Positions 1 through 5,751 of a DNA stretch of 7,464 bases are shown piece by piece. Below the pieces are notes generated by a model. That model searched no databases. It had not been told where the DNA came from and saw only the letters and a program-made list of their open reading frames with translations. Numbering within the stretch: position 1 is the stretch's first letter; each line of letters begins with the position of its first letter. Source of the stretch: Planctomycetaceae bacterium (lineage in GTDB: Bacteria; Planctomycetota; Phycisphaerae; Phycisphaerales; SM1A02); contig NYVB01000131.1 of assembly GCA_002684315.1 (NCBI GenBank), forward strand, positions 1-7,464. Direction: 5' to 3'. Made by a program: the position numbers and the translations under genes.

Positions 1-413
1 CCCTCACCGCGGCGAACACCGACCACTCCTCGAGTGATGCCTGTGGTGCGTCCATCCTTGGCGTCGAGCAGGAGTCCTTCTGGCACGATCACAAGGGTGC
101 CAAATTGAATGCCATCCGAACCAGAACCCTCATCTCCCGGGCAGACATCGTGGTCGCTCGATTCGGGCCCAAGTACCGACAGTGGAATGTCGCATTCGAT
201 GCCGGCCTTGCCGTGGCTCAGGGTGTTTGCCTGATCACCCTTCACGATGAGGACCTTGACCATGCTCTGAAGGAAGTTGATTCAACCGCTCTCGCGGTGG
301 CCCGCACCCCCGAGGAGGTCGTTTCCATCCTTATATATGTCGTTGAAGGTCGGCTCGATCTCTCCCCGACGTCCCCCACATCCTCATTCACAGCCCCCAA
401 GGACCCTTCATGA
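1..413 (+). CDS. YtoQ-family protein, 3' part (5' end outside window)
   Basis: The open frame enters from the left edge (first whole codon at position 3) and ends at TGA 411-413, giving about 136 C-terminal residues. I recognise the YtoQ family by the run of conserved blocks: SSSDACGASILG, FWHDHKGAKLNAIRTRT, ADIVVARFGPKYRQWN, AFDAGLAVAQG, ITLHDEDLDHALKEVD and a closing TPEEVVSIL helix. The family is small (about 150 residues), predicted cytosolic and related in fold to nucleoside 2-deoxyribosyltransferases; as far as I know no reaction is established. The TTG at 105 is an internal Leu codon in a conserved block, not a start. About 20 residues rich in Ser, Thr and Pro follow the usual family end. 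The stop overlaps the next gene's start as ATGA, so the two are probably translated together. Family confidence is high; function is unknown. Confidence 0.88.
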   Translation, partial: LTAANTDHSSSDACGASILGVEQESFWHDHKGAKLNAIRTRTLISRADIVVARFGPKYRQWNVAFDAGLAVAQGVCLITLHDEDLDHALKEVDSTALAVARTPEEVVSILIYVVEGRLDLSPTSPTSSFTAPKDPS

Positions 414-1237
414 CCGACCAGATTCGAACAGTTGCCTTGATCAGCGATGTCTTCTGGCAGGAGGATGGTGGTGAAAGACTCATCAAACGACTGTTTGAGG
501 CCCGTGAAATGGGTGCTCAAGTCGCTGTTATACCTGAACTTGCAATGAATCCTTGGTCCCCCGCTACCCAGGCTTCAGTCGACTCCGATGCCGAATCACT
601 GGGGGGGCCTCGGTGTCAGCTGCAGACGGATGCCGCACGTGAGGCTGGTATTGCGCTCATTGGTGGTGCGATTCTCCGAGATCCTGCCGGGAGACGCTTC
701 AATACCGCCCTGGTGATCAATGATGCTGGAGAGGTGGTCGGACACTGGGAAAAGGCCCATATTCCCGATGAACCGGGTTTTTGGGAGGCTGACCACTACG
801 ATCCCGGACGAGATCCTCTGACACCGATCGATGGGCTTGGATTTCCTCTTGGCGTTCAGATCTGTTCGGATGCGAATCGACCCCAGGGCACCCAGCTTCT
901 TGCGGCCGCCGGGGCGGAATGCGTTCTGGTGCCTCGAGCCAGTGAATCGGCGACCTGGCATCGATGGCGGCCGGTCTTGATCGCCAATGCTCTGACCAGT
1001 TGCTGCTGGGTGGCAACGGTCAATCGACCCTCACCTGAAGAGGGCGTTCTCCTGGGGGGGCCCTCCTTTGCGGTCGATCCCAATGGCCAGGTTCTGGTCG
1101 AATCCACGGATCCGGTCTGCACCTTCAGCTACGACGCCCGGGATCTCGAACAGCATCGTGTGTCCTATCCCGGATATCTCTCGGTTCGATCCGATCTCTA
1201 CGCCTCGGCATGGTCTGCCATACCACCCCGCCGCTGA
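410..1237 (+). CDS. Carbon-nitrogen hydrolase (nitrilase superfamily amidase)
   Basis: A 275-residue cytosolic enzyme of normal length for the nitrilase superfamily, which splits non-peptide C-N bonds such as amides and N-carbamoyl groups through a thioester intermediate. The catalytic triad is visible: Glu43 in VAVIPELAMNPW, Lys115 in GHWEKAHIPDEPG and Cys152 in GVQICSDANRPQ. Later core strands follow, including the AECVLVPRA block (169-177), VNRP near 204 and GGPSFAVDPNGQVLVES (216-232). The Lys block EKAHIPDEPGFWEADHYDPG resembles N-carbamoylputrescine amidohydrolases, but the full polyamine set is not visible, so the substrate is left open. The start is ATG 410, preceded by AAGGA at 399-403 with a 6-base gap, and overlaps the upstream YtoQ-type stop by four bases, implying coupling. 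The gene contains two runs of seven G (601-607 and 1054-1060), both encoding Leu-Gly-Gly-Pro. Confidence 0.92.
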   Translation: MTDQIRTVALISDVFWQEDGGERLIKRLFEAREMGAQVAVIPELAMNPWSPATQASVDSDAESLGGPRCQLQTDAAREAGIALIGGAILRDPAGRRFNTALVINDAGEVVGHWEKAHIPDEPGFWEADHYDPGRDPLTPIDGLGFPLGVQICSDANRPQGTQLLAAAGAECVLVPRASESATWHRWRPVLIANALTSCCWVATVNRPSPEEGVLLGGPSFAVDPNGQVLVESTDPVCTFSYDARDLEQHRVSYPGYLSVRSDLYASAWSAIPPRR

Positions 1238-1261
1238 CGTCGCGTGACCGCCTTCTATACT
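1234..1261 (+). promoter_or_regulatory. Candidate sigma70-type promoter for the PhoD-like gene
   Basis: CTGACG (1234-1239) lies 16 bases before TATACT (1256-1261), a 5 of 6 match to the -10 consensus. The -35 element overlaps the TGA stop of the amidase gene. Transcription would begin near 1268, about 50 bases before the preferred start at 1320. This is inferred from sequence only; the -35 is a 4 of 6 match. Confidence 0.45.
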
Positions 1262-1275
1262 CCAATGACCCCCGA

Positions 1276-1294
1276 CCATCCGTCCTACGGATGG
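1276..1294 (+). other. Perfect 8-bp hairpin in the PhoD-like gene leader
   Basis: CCATCCGT (1276-1283) and ACGGATGG (1287-1294) are perfect complements around a three-base loop CCT. No T run follows, so it is not a classical terminator. It would lie within about 10 bases of the predicted 5' end of the phosphatase mRNA and about 12 bases before its ribosome site. It could protect the 5' end, mark the 3' end of the amidase transcript, or tune translation. Confidence 0.45.
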
Positions 1295-1305
1295 GTGTCA
1301 GCCAA

Positions 1306-1310
1306 TGGAG
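1306..1310 (+). promoter_or_regulatory. Ribosome site deciding the PhoD-like start
   Basis: TGGAG at 1306-1310 sits 9 bases before ATG 1320. The in-frame ATG at 1305 overlaps this motif and has no clear ribosome site of its own. This favours 1320 and gives a signal peptide beginning MRARLGFLRS. Confidence 0.5.
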
Positions 1311-1319
1311 TCTTCGATC

Positions 1320-4064
1320 ATGCGCGCACGTCTTGGTTTTCTGAGATCCGTTCCACTCCTCGTTCTTTTCTCAGGCATGTTCCCTTCGGCCGGTGGTGTG
1401 TTCGCCGATGAGTTTCGAAGCACCTGGCACAACGATCTTGATCGAACATGGGTGGGACGTGACTACCACGCGAATCGATGGCAGGACTGGCAAGTCGAAA
1501 GTGGGAGGCTCGAGTGTCTTGAATCGGGAAAACGTCTGCCGATGCGCACCGTGCAGGTCCTTCCTGAAGTTCTCGATCCGATGAACGGACGCGTCGATCT
1601 CAGCGTCGGGCTCGGTGAGATCGAATTTGAAGCGCCGTGTGCCGACAATGCATGGGCCGGTCTCTTGATCGGTTCCGGTGGTCCCGACATCGACTACCGA
1701 CGCACTGCACTGGTTCACCACCTCCCCGCTGAAGACGGCGGGATCATGGTGGTCGTCGACGGTCGTGGAGTCGTTTCGATTCGTGACAACGAGCGTGGCA
1801 TCCGGGGACGTTCGACATGGGTCATCAGTGGTGACGTCGACGGATCCGATCTCCCGATCCTGCCCGGCACCATCAGTCGAATCGAACTTGATGACTACCG
1901 CATCCCCCGTGATGGTGTCGAACTTCGTGTCGTGATCGAATGCACCGACGATGGCTGCGTCGTCGACGCACGTGTCTTCGATTCCGAGGGTGATCAGGAG
2001 ATCTCACGCGCACGCGTCGAAGGCCTCCCGCTTTCAAAGGTCCAGGGTTCCTTCGGACTCATCTCGCACCATGGTCCGCAGGATTCGAGCTTCGGTTGGT
2101 GGTTCCGTGGTCTTGATGTGCGAGGCGCCGGAGTGGTCTCCGTCTCCGGGCGCAGCTTCGGCCCTATCCTGGGTGTCCTGTACACGCTTGACCGAAACGT
2201 CATGACGATGGTGTCCCAGTTTCCACCCATTGGAAAAGAGGACACGCAAACTGCGACCCTACAGATCCAACCAGAACCTCGGGGCAACTGGATCTCGGTT
2301 GGAACTTCGACCATCGACCCGGACAGTCGAACCGCTCGTTTCAGAGTCGCCGATTGGAATGACGATCAGGACATCCCCTACCGAGTCGTCTACAAACTGG
2401 CACGCAGGGATGGGACCATCGCCGTTGATGAGTATCACGGCACGGTACGCCGTGAACCAACGCCGGGAACCCCTTTTTCCATAGGCTCCCTGTCCTGTCA
2501 CAAGACCTACACCGGTGGGCTTGCCTGGAACGGTGATGGCCTGTGGTTTCCTCATGAGGAACTCTTTCGTGCGGTGGAGGAGGCTGATCCCGACATGCTC
2601 TTCTTCGCGGGTGACCAGATCTACGAGGGTGACCTGACTCCGGCCAATCAACGCAACGAAGATGCATTCATACTTGACTACCTCTGGAAGTACACGCACT
2701 GGCTCTGGGCATTCGGTGATCTGACTCGAGACCGACCGACCGTCGTCATACCTGATGATCACGACGTCTATCACGGAAACATATGGGGTGCGAACGGTCG
2801 TCGTGCGAAACGTACACCCGAACACAGTGCACAGGATTCCGGTGGGTACAAGCGACCTCCAAGATTCGTGAACGCGGTTCATCGGACTCAGGTCGGCAAC
2901 CTTCCCGATCCATTCGAGCCGGGGGACATTGGTGCGGGATACTCCGTCTATCACACCGACCTCGAGTACGGTGGTGTTTCGTTCGCAGTGATTGCCGACA
3001 GGCAGTTCAAGGAGTCTCCGTCCATCGCCGTACCCGAAGGTGAAGTCCGCAACGGATGGTTCACCGCCGAGAACTTCAACGTCGTCGATGATGGCGATGC
3101 ACCAGAGGCGTCATTGCTCGGTGAATCCCAGGAACGTTTTCTCACACGGTGGGTTGACGATTGGAACGATGGTATCTGGATGAAGGTATTGCTTTCACAG
3201 ACACCATTCGCATGCGTGCAGACGCTTCCCGTCGGTGCGAAGGGTGGCGTGCAACCTGCACTGACGATCTTCGAACCCGGAGGGTTCGCGACCGCAGATG
3301 TTCCGTGCTCCGATGCCGACAGCAATGGTTGGCCGATGACCGCACGTGATCGCGCTCTTCGCATACTGCAACCCGCGCAGGTTCTTCATCTGTGCGGCGA
3401 TCAGCACATCGGTTTCGCGGCACAGTATGGCGTCGAGACACAACGTGACGGCGGAGTCGTGTTCTGCAGTCCTGCCATTGCGAACACCTGGCCACGACGG
3501 TGGATGCCGCGCGACCCCGAGTCGAATGAGCCTCGTCCCCTGGGTGAACACCTTGACGGTTTCGGAAACATGATCGCCATCGATGCCGTCGCAAATCCAT
3601 TTCGCCGAGGTCATCAGCCATCAGCTCTTCATGATCGGAGTCCCGGTTTCGGACTGGTTCGTCTTGATCCTGCCGAGCATCGGATCACGCTGGAAGCCTG
3701 GCCTCGTGCCGCCGGCTTGAGTGATGACATCGGTCAATATGAAGGGTGGCCATTGAGCTATCGAACCACGGAGTTGGCGGGGGCGAACTGGACCTGGGTC
3801 CTTCCCCCACTGTTCTCTTCTCAGGTGTCCCTCGAGTCCGGTGCCCTGTGCCGAATACGCCGTCTTGGGCCTGAGGGTGATCCCGAAGAACTGGTCCGAA
3901 TCATTCGCTGGAACGACTCCCTACGAGATGTTGCCTTGCGTGTGCCGTTTTCCGGTACCTATGAGATCGACATCATGCCGGCTGATGCAGAGCAGCCTTC
4001 TCAGTCCGTCAGAGTTGATTCTCGGCCTCAAGACGAACCCCTTGATGTTCCTAAAAGCGATTAA
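1320..4064 (+). CDS. Exported PhoD-like metallophosphatase with N-terminal sandwich domain
   Basis: A 914-residue protein (919 if ATG 1305 is used). It opens with a Sec-type signal peptide: Arg-rich start, hydrophobic PLLVLFSGMF, and a likely cut after VFA near residue 29. No twin-arginine motif is seen, although B. subtilis PhoD uses Tat. Residues about 30-270 look like a LamG-like beta sandwich (GRVDLSVGLGEIEFE; GSFGLISHHG; FGWWFRGLDV), and about 275-380 like an Ig-like linker domain. The phosphatase core, about 385-760, carries SLSCHK (Cys393), FFAGDQIYEGD (Asp432, Tyr435), IPDDHDVYHGN (479-482), VIADRQFK, LLSQTPF and LHLCGDQHIGF (693-696), matching the PhoD metal-site order. A further strand-rich tail follows 820. 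Likely role: releasing phosphate from phosphoesters outside the cytoplasm; the exact substrate is unknown. It is much longer than ordinary PhoD. A candidate promoter precedes it and a terminator follows. Confidence 0.9.
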   Translation: MRARLGFLRSVPLLVLFSGMFPSAGGVFADEFRSTWHNDLDRTWVGRDYHANRWQDWQVESGRLECLESGKRLPMRTVQVLPEVLDPMNGRVDLSVGLGEIEFEAPCADNAWAGLLIGSGGPDIDYRRTALVHHLPAEDGGIMVVVDGRGVVSIRDNERGIRGRSTWVISGDVDGSDLPILPGTISRIELDDYRIPRDGVELRVVIECTDDGCVVDARVFDSEGDQEISRARVEGLPLSKVQGSFGLISHHGPQDSSFGWWFRGLDVRGAGVVSVSGRSFGPILGVLYTLDRNVMTMVSQFPPIGKEDTQTATLQIQPEPRGNWISVGTSTIDPDSRTARFRVADWNDDQDIPYRVVYKLARRDGTIAVDEYHGTVRREPTPGTPFSIGSLSCHKTYTGGLAWNGDGLWFPHEELFRAVEEADPDMLFFAGDQIYEGDLTPANQRNEDAFILDYLWKYTHWLWAFGDLTRDRPTVVIPDDHDVYHGNIWGANGRRAKRTPEHSAQDSGGYKRPPRFVNAVHRTQVGNLPDPFEPGDIGAGYSVYHTDLEYGGVSFAVIADRQFKESPSIAVPEGEVRNGWFTAENFNVVDDGDAPEASLLGESQERFLTRWVDDWNDGIWMKVLLSQTPFACVQTLPVGAKGGVQPALTIFEPGGFATADVPCSDADSNGWPMTARDRALRILQPAQVLHLCGDQHIGFAAQYGVETQRDGGVVFCSPAIANTWPRRWMPRDPESNEPRPLGEHLDGFGNMIAIDAVANPFRRGHQPSALHDRSPGFGLVRLDPAEHRITLEAWPRAAGLSDDIGQYEGWPLSYRTTELAGANWTWVLPPLFSSQVSLESGALCRIRRLGPEGDPEELVRIIRWNDSLRDVALRVPFSGTYEIDIMPADAEQPSQSVRVDSRPQDEPLDVPKSD

Positions 4065-4092
4065 ATAATCTAATAATACATCTAAAAGTCAC

Positions 4093-4126
4093 CAAGTTAG
4101 CCCAAATGTGTCTAACTTGTTTTTTT
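4093..4126 (+). terminator. Rho-independent terminator after the PhoD-like gene
   Basis: CAAGTTAG (4093-4100) pairs perfectly with CTAACTTG (4112-4119) around an 11-base loop and is followed at once by seven T (4120-4126). It lies 28 bases past the TAA stop and separates the phosphatase transcript from parB. The stem is not very GC-rich, so efficiency is uncertain. Confidence 0.8.
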
Positions 4127-4162
4127 ATTAAATACCTACAGCAGATGTGTTTAGCGTGTTTT
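4106..4162 (+). repeat. Imperfect 18-bp direct repeat, offset 39 bp
   Basis: ATGTGTCTAACTTGTTTT (4106-4123) and ATGTGTTTAGCGTGTTTT (4145-4162) agree at 15 of 18 bases. The first copy is partly inside the terminator. It may be a small local duplication; no function is apparent. Confidence 0.4.
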
Positions 4163-4196
4163 CTCGCCATGTTGGTGTTTGGCCGGGGGTTGCTGG

Positions 4197-4225
4197 TTGA
4201 CGTTCCACGTGGAACGTGAGATATT
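4197..4225 (+). promoter_or_regulatory. Candidate parB promoter with parS in its spacer
   Basis: TTGACG (4197-4202, 5 of 6) is followed after 17 bases by GATATT (4220-4225, 4 of 6). Transcription would begin near 4232, about 40 bases before the parB start. The palindrome at 4200-4217 covers the end of the -35 and almost the whole spacer, so ParB bound there should block RNA polymerase. The promoter itself is inferred. Confidence 0.5.
4200..4217. promoter_or_regulatory. parS: parS centromere-like site (perfect 18-bp palindrome)
   Basis: ACGTTCCACGTGGAACGT is a perfect palindrome. Its 14-base core GTTCCACGTGGAAC equals the core of the Pseudomonas-type parS (TGTTCCACGTGGAACA) and is close to the B. 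subtilis form (TGTTTCACGTGAAACA); only the two outermost bases of the 16-mer differ. It lies 55 bases upstream of a parB gene, which makes a ParB binding site the best reading. Confidence 0.88.
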
Positions 4226-4272
4226 CGCTTTCGGCGTACAGGATGTCGCGCACCTCCATGAAGGGATTCACA

Positions 4273-5478
4273 ATGGCAGAGTCTAAGAATAAGAAGTCGG
4301 GTACTGGGGTTGGTTCAAAGAATGCCGCATCTGGTGCTCCTAAAAAGAAGCGCCGTTTGGGCCGTGGTCTTGGGAGTCTTCTGAGTTCCCCGGTCGACGT
4401 GACGACTGGTGTGCCGCGTTCCACGGGGAACGCCCCTGCTCCTTCGCCCGGTGCTCAGTCTGGACGTGTGAAGTCGACTTCGCTGTCGAGTCCTGGTCTT
4501 GAAGTGCCAGGTCTTACGGATCCAGATCTTGAAGATTCAGGTCACGAGAGTTCGGGTCTCGAAAGTTCAGATCAGGGTGCGTCGGCTGCTGATTCTGGTG
4601 ATTCCCTCACCCAGTCCTCGGCCCCCCCTCTGGGTAGTGTCTCGTCTGTGGCCCACGATGGTCTGCAGGTTTCGATGATCTCGGTCGATACGGTCGTTGC
4701 CAATACCTATCAGCCCCGAGAAGACTTTGATGAGACTGCCCTTCACGAGTTGGCGGCCTCTATTGAGCGGTCAGGATTGATGCAGCCCTTGGTTGTTCGT
4801 TCCACGGGGAACACGGGAACTTGGGAGCTTGTTGCGGGGGAACGTCGGTTCAGGGCCATGAAGTTCCTGGGTCGAGATCAGGTTCCCGTGATCGCTTTGG
4901 ATGTGGATGATCAGGCTGCTGCCGAGTTGGCCTTGATAGAGAATGTTCATCGCGAGGACTTGAATCCAATCGAGCGGGCCCGGGGATTGGCTCGTTTGCG
5001 GGACACCTTTGGTTTAACTCAGAAGGCTTTGTCCGAGCGGGTTGGGCTTGATCGTTCGTCTGTCGCAAATCTTCTGCGTGTTCTGGATCTGGATGATTTT
5101 TCATTGGCGGCGGTTCGTCAGGGGACCCTTTCGCTGGGTCATGCCAAGGCCCTGTTGTCTTTGACTGATCAGGTTGTTCGCAGGGCAACTGCTGCCGCTG
5201 CGTTGAATGGTGGGTGGTCCGTTCGGGAGTTGGAGCGACGCGTTCGGTCGCTTTCCCAGGGGGACTCATTGAGTGCGCCCAAGGCAGGGGATGTAAGTCC
5301 GATAACTACACGTCAAGCGAATGTCGCTGATCTCGAAAAGCGGCTGACCGAGACTTTGGGGCTTCGTGTTCACATTGTCCTGGGCCGAAAAAAAGGCACC
5401 GGAAAAGTGCAGTTGTCATTTGAAACCTTGGAAGAGTTTGATCATCTGACTGAACGACTTGGCCTTAAAAACACGTAA
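4273..5478 (+). CDS. parB: ParB/Spo0J-family chromosome partition protein (CTPase clamp)
   Basis: A 401-residue ParB. In order: KKKRRLGRGLGSLL (24-37), the N-terminal motif that stimulates the ParA ATPase; a long Ser/Gly/Pro/Asp-rich linker (about 38-130) with a pentapeptide repeat; the CTP-binding core, with TYQPRE (145-150), GERRFRA (189-195) and ENVHREDLNPIERA (223-236); a helix-turn-helix region with TQKALSERVGLDRSSVANLL (249-268); and a C-terminal dimerisation segment (about 350-401). ParB loads at parS and spreads as a sliding clamp, working with ParA and SMC. The start is ATG 4273, preceded by AAGGGA (4261-4266) with a 6-base gap; longer in-frame starts (GTG 4216, ATG 4258) lack a ribosome site and the conserved motif is near the normal position from 4273. 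No parA lies in the window. Codon choice (many TTG and GTT) differs from the neighbours. Two parS-like sites lie inside the gene. Confidence 0.95.
   Translation: MAESKNKKSGTGVGSKNAASGAPKKKRRLGRGLGSLLSSPVDVTTGVPRSTGNAPAPSPGAQSGRVKSTSLSSPGLEVPGLTDPDLEDSGHESSGLESSDQGASAADSGDSLTQSSAPPLGSVSSVAHDGLQVSMISVDTVVANTYQPREDFDETALHELAASIERSGLMQPLVVRSTGNTGTWELVAGERRFRAMKFLGRDQVPVIALDVDDQAAAELALIENVHREDLNPIERARGLARLRDTFGLTQKALSERVGLDRSSVANLLRVLDLDDFSLAAVRQGTLSLGHAKALLSLTDQVVRRATAAAALNGGWSVRELERRVRSLSQGDSLSAPKAGDVSPITTRQANVADLEKRLTETLGLRVHIVLGRKKGTGKVQLSFETLEEFDHLTERLGLKNT
4417..4432. promoter_or_regulatory. parS-like site inside parB, copy 1
   Basis: CGTTCCACGGGGAACG differs from the promoter parS 16-mer (4201-4216) at one base: G for T at position 10. 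It encodes Arg-Ser-Thr-Gly-Asn (residues 49-53) in the disordered linker. The left half site is intact; the right half has the single change. Confidence 0.55.
4492..4581 (+). repeat. 15-bp in-frame tandem repeat, about six units
   Basis: Six consecutive 15-base units start with CCTGGTCTTGAAGTG and end near 4581, with consensus close to YCAGGTCTTGAAGWT. They encode degenerate pentapeptides PGLEV, PGLTD, PDLED, SGHES, SGLES, SDQGA (residues 74-103) in the ParB linker. The last unit is the most diverged. Confidence 0.65.
4798..4813. promoter_or_regulatory. parS-like site inside parB, copy 2
   Basis: CGTTCCACGGGGAACA shares its first 15 bases with the copy at 4417 and again encodes Arg-Ser-Thr-Gly-Asn (176-180), here in the variable loop just before the ELVAGERR block. 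Its outer right base (A) matches the canonical parS end better than copy 1. Confidence 0.55.
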
Positions 5479-5485
5479 AATGCGT

Positions 5486-5506
5486 TGAAAGTGCATTCTA
5501 CTTTCA
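5486..5506 (+). terminator. Weak hairpin after parB, possible terminator
   Basis: TGAAAGT (5486-5492) pairs with ACTTTCA (5500-5506) around a 7-base loop, starting 8 bases past the parB stop. The stem is AT-rich and no proper T run follows (CTTATTTCAG), although TTTTT occurs at 5535-5539. It may end the parB transcript, but the case is poor. Confidence 0.3.
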
Positions 5507-5736
5507 CTTATTTCAGCTAAATAGCATTATCTTGTTTTTACCTTGAGGACTGATTGGGAGACTTTTCTCACCGTCTGGCCAACTGGTAGGGGCCTGGTGT
5601 GCCCATTCTTTCTGATTTCATGACCTGCGCTTGATAGGCCTTTTCGAATGGTCGATCACTCCTGGAGTCCACTGCCGCTTCGATCGCCCCATCGATCGAG
5701 TGGGGAAGTCTGAATCGACTTCCTTTGCAAGTGGTC

Positions 5737-5742
5737 GAGGAG
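5737..5742 (+). promoter_or_regulatory. Ribosome site of the small pre-fliD gene
   Basis: GAGGAG at 5737-5742 is a strong Shine-Dalgarno match, 9 bases before ATG 5752. It is the main reason to believe that the short frame behind it is translated. Confidence 0.5.
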
Positions 5743-5751
5743 ACTTCGCCG

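Larger units (their letters stand above)
5479..5751. other. Non-coding gap between parB and the small pre-fliD gene
   Basis: The first 70 bases are AT-rich, then composition returns to normal. I see only very short frames, none with a ribosome site, and the reverse-strand frames here lack one too. A small inverted repeat CCCCA/TGGGG (5687-5691 and 5701-5705) encloses TCGATCGA. No convincing promoter, tRNA or riboswitch was recognised, though the promoter for the downstream genes probably lies in this gap. Confidence 0.5.

Noticed and set aside
105..107. TTG 105 as the start of the first gene
   Set aside because: The frame is open to the left edge and the upstream residues match the YtoQ family, so the gene is truncated by the window.
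2259..2954. 231-codon reverse-strand frame inside the phosphatase gene
   Set aside because: It is antisense to the conserved PhoD core (GDQIY, DDHD motifs) and explained by codon bias of the forward gene.
4216..4272. Longer ParB start (GTG 4216 or ATG 4258)
   Set aside because: GTG 4216 lies inside the parS palindrome and upstream of the predicted transcript start; ATG 4258 has no ribosome site, while ATG 4273 has AAGGGA at a good distance.
4850..5269. 139-codon reverse-strand frame inside parB
   Set aside because: It is antisense to the conserved helix-turn-helix region; the product is a Pro/Arg-rich mirror of ParB codons.
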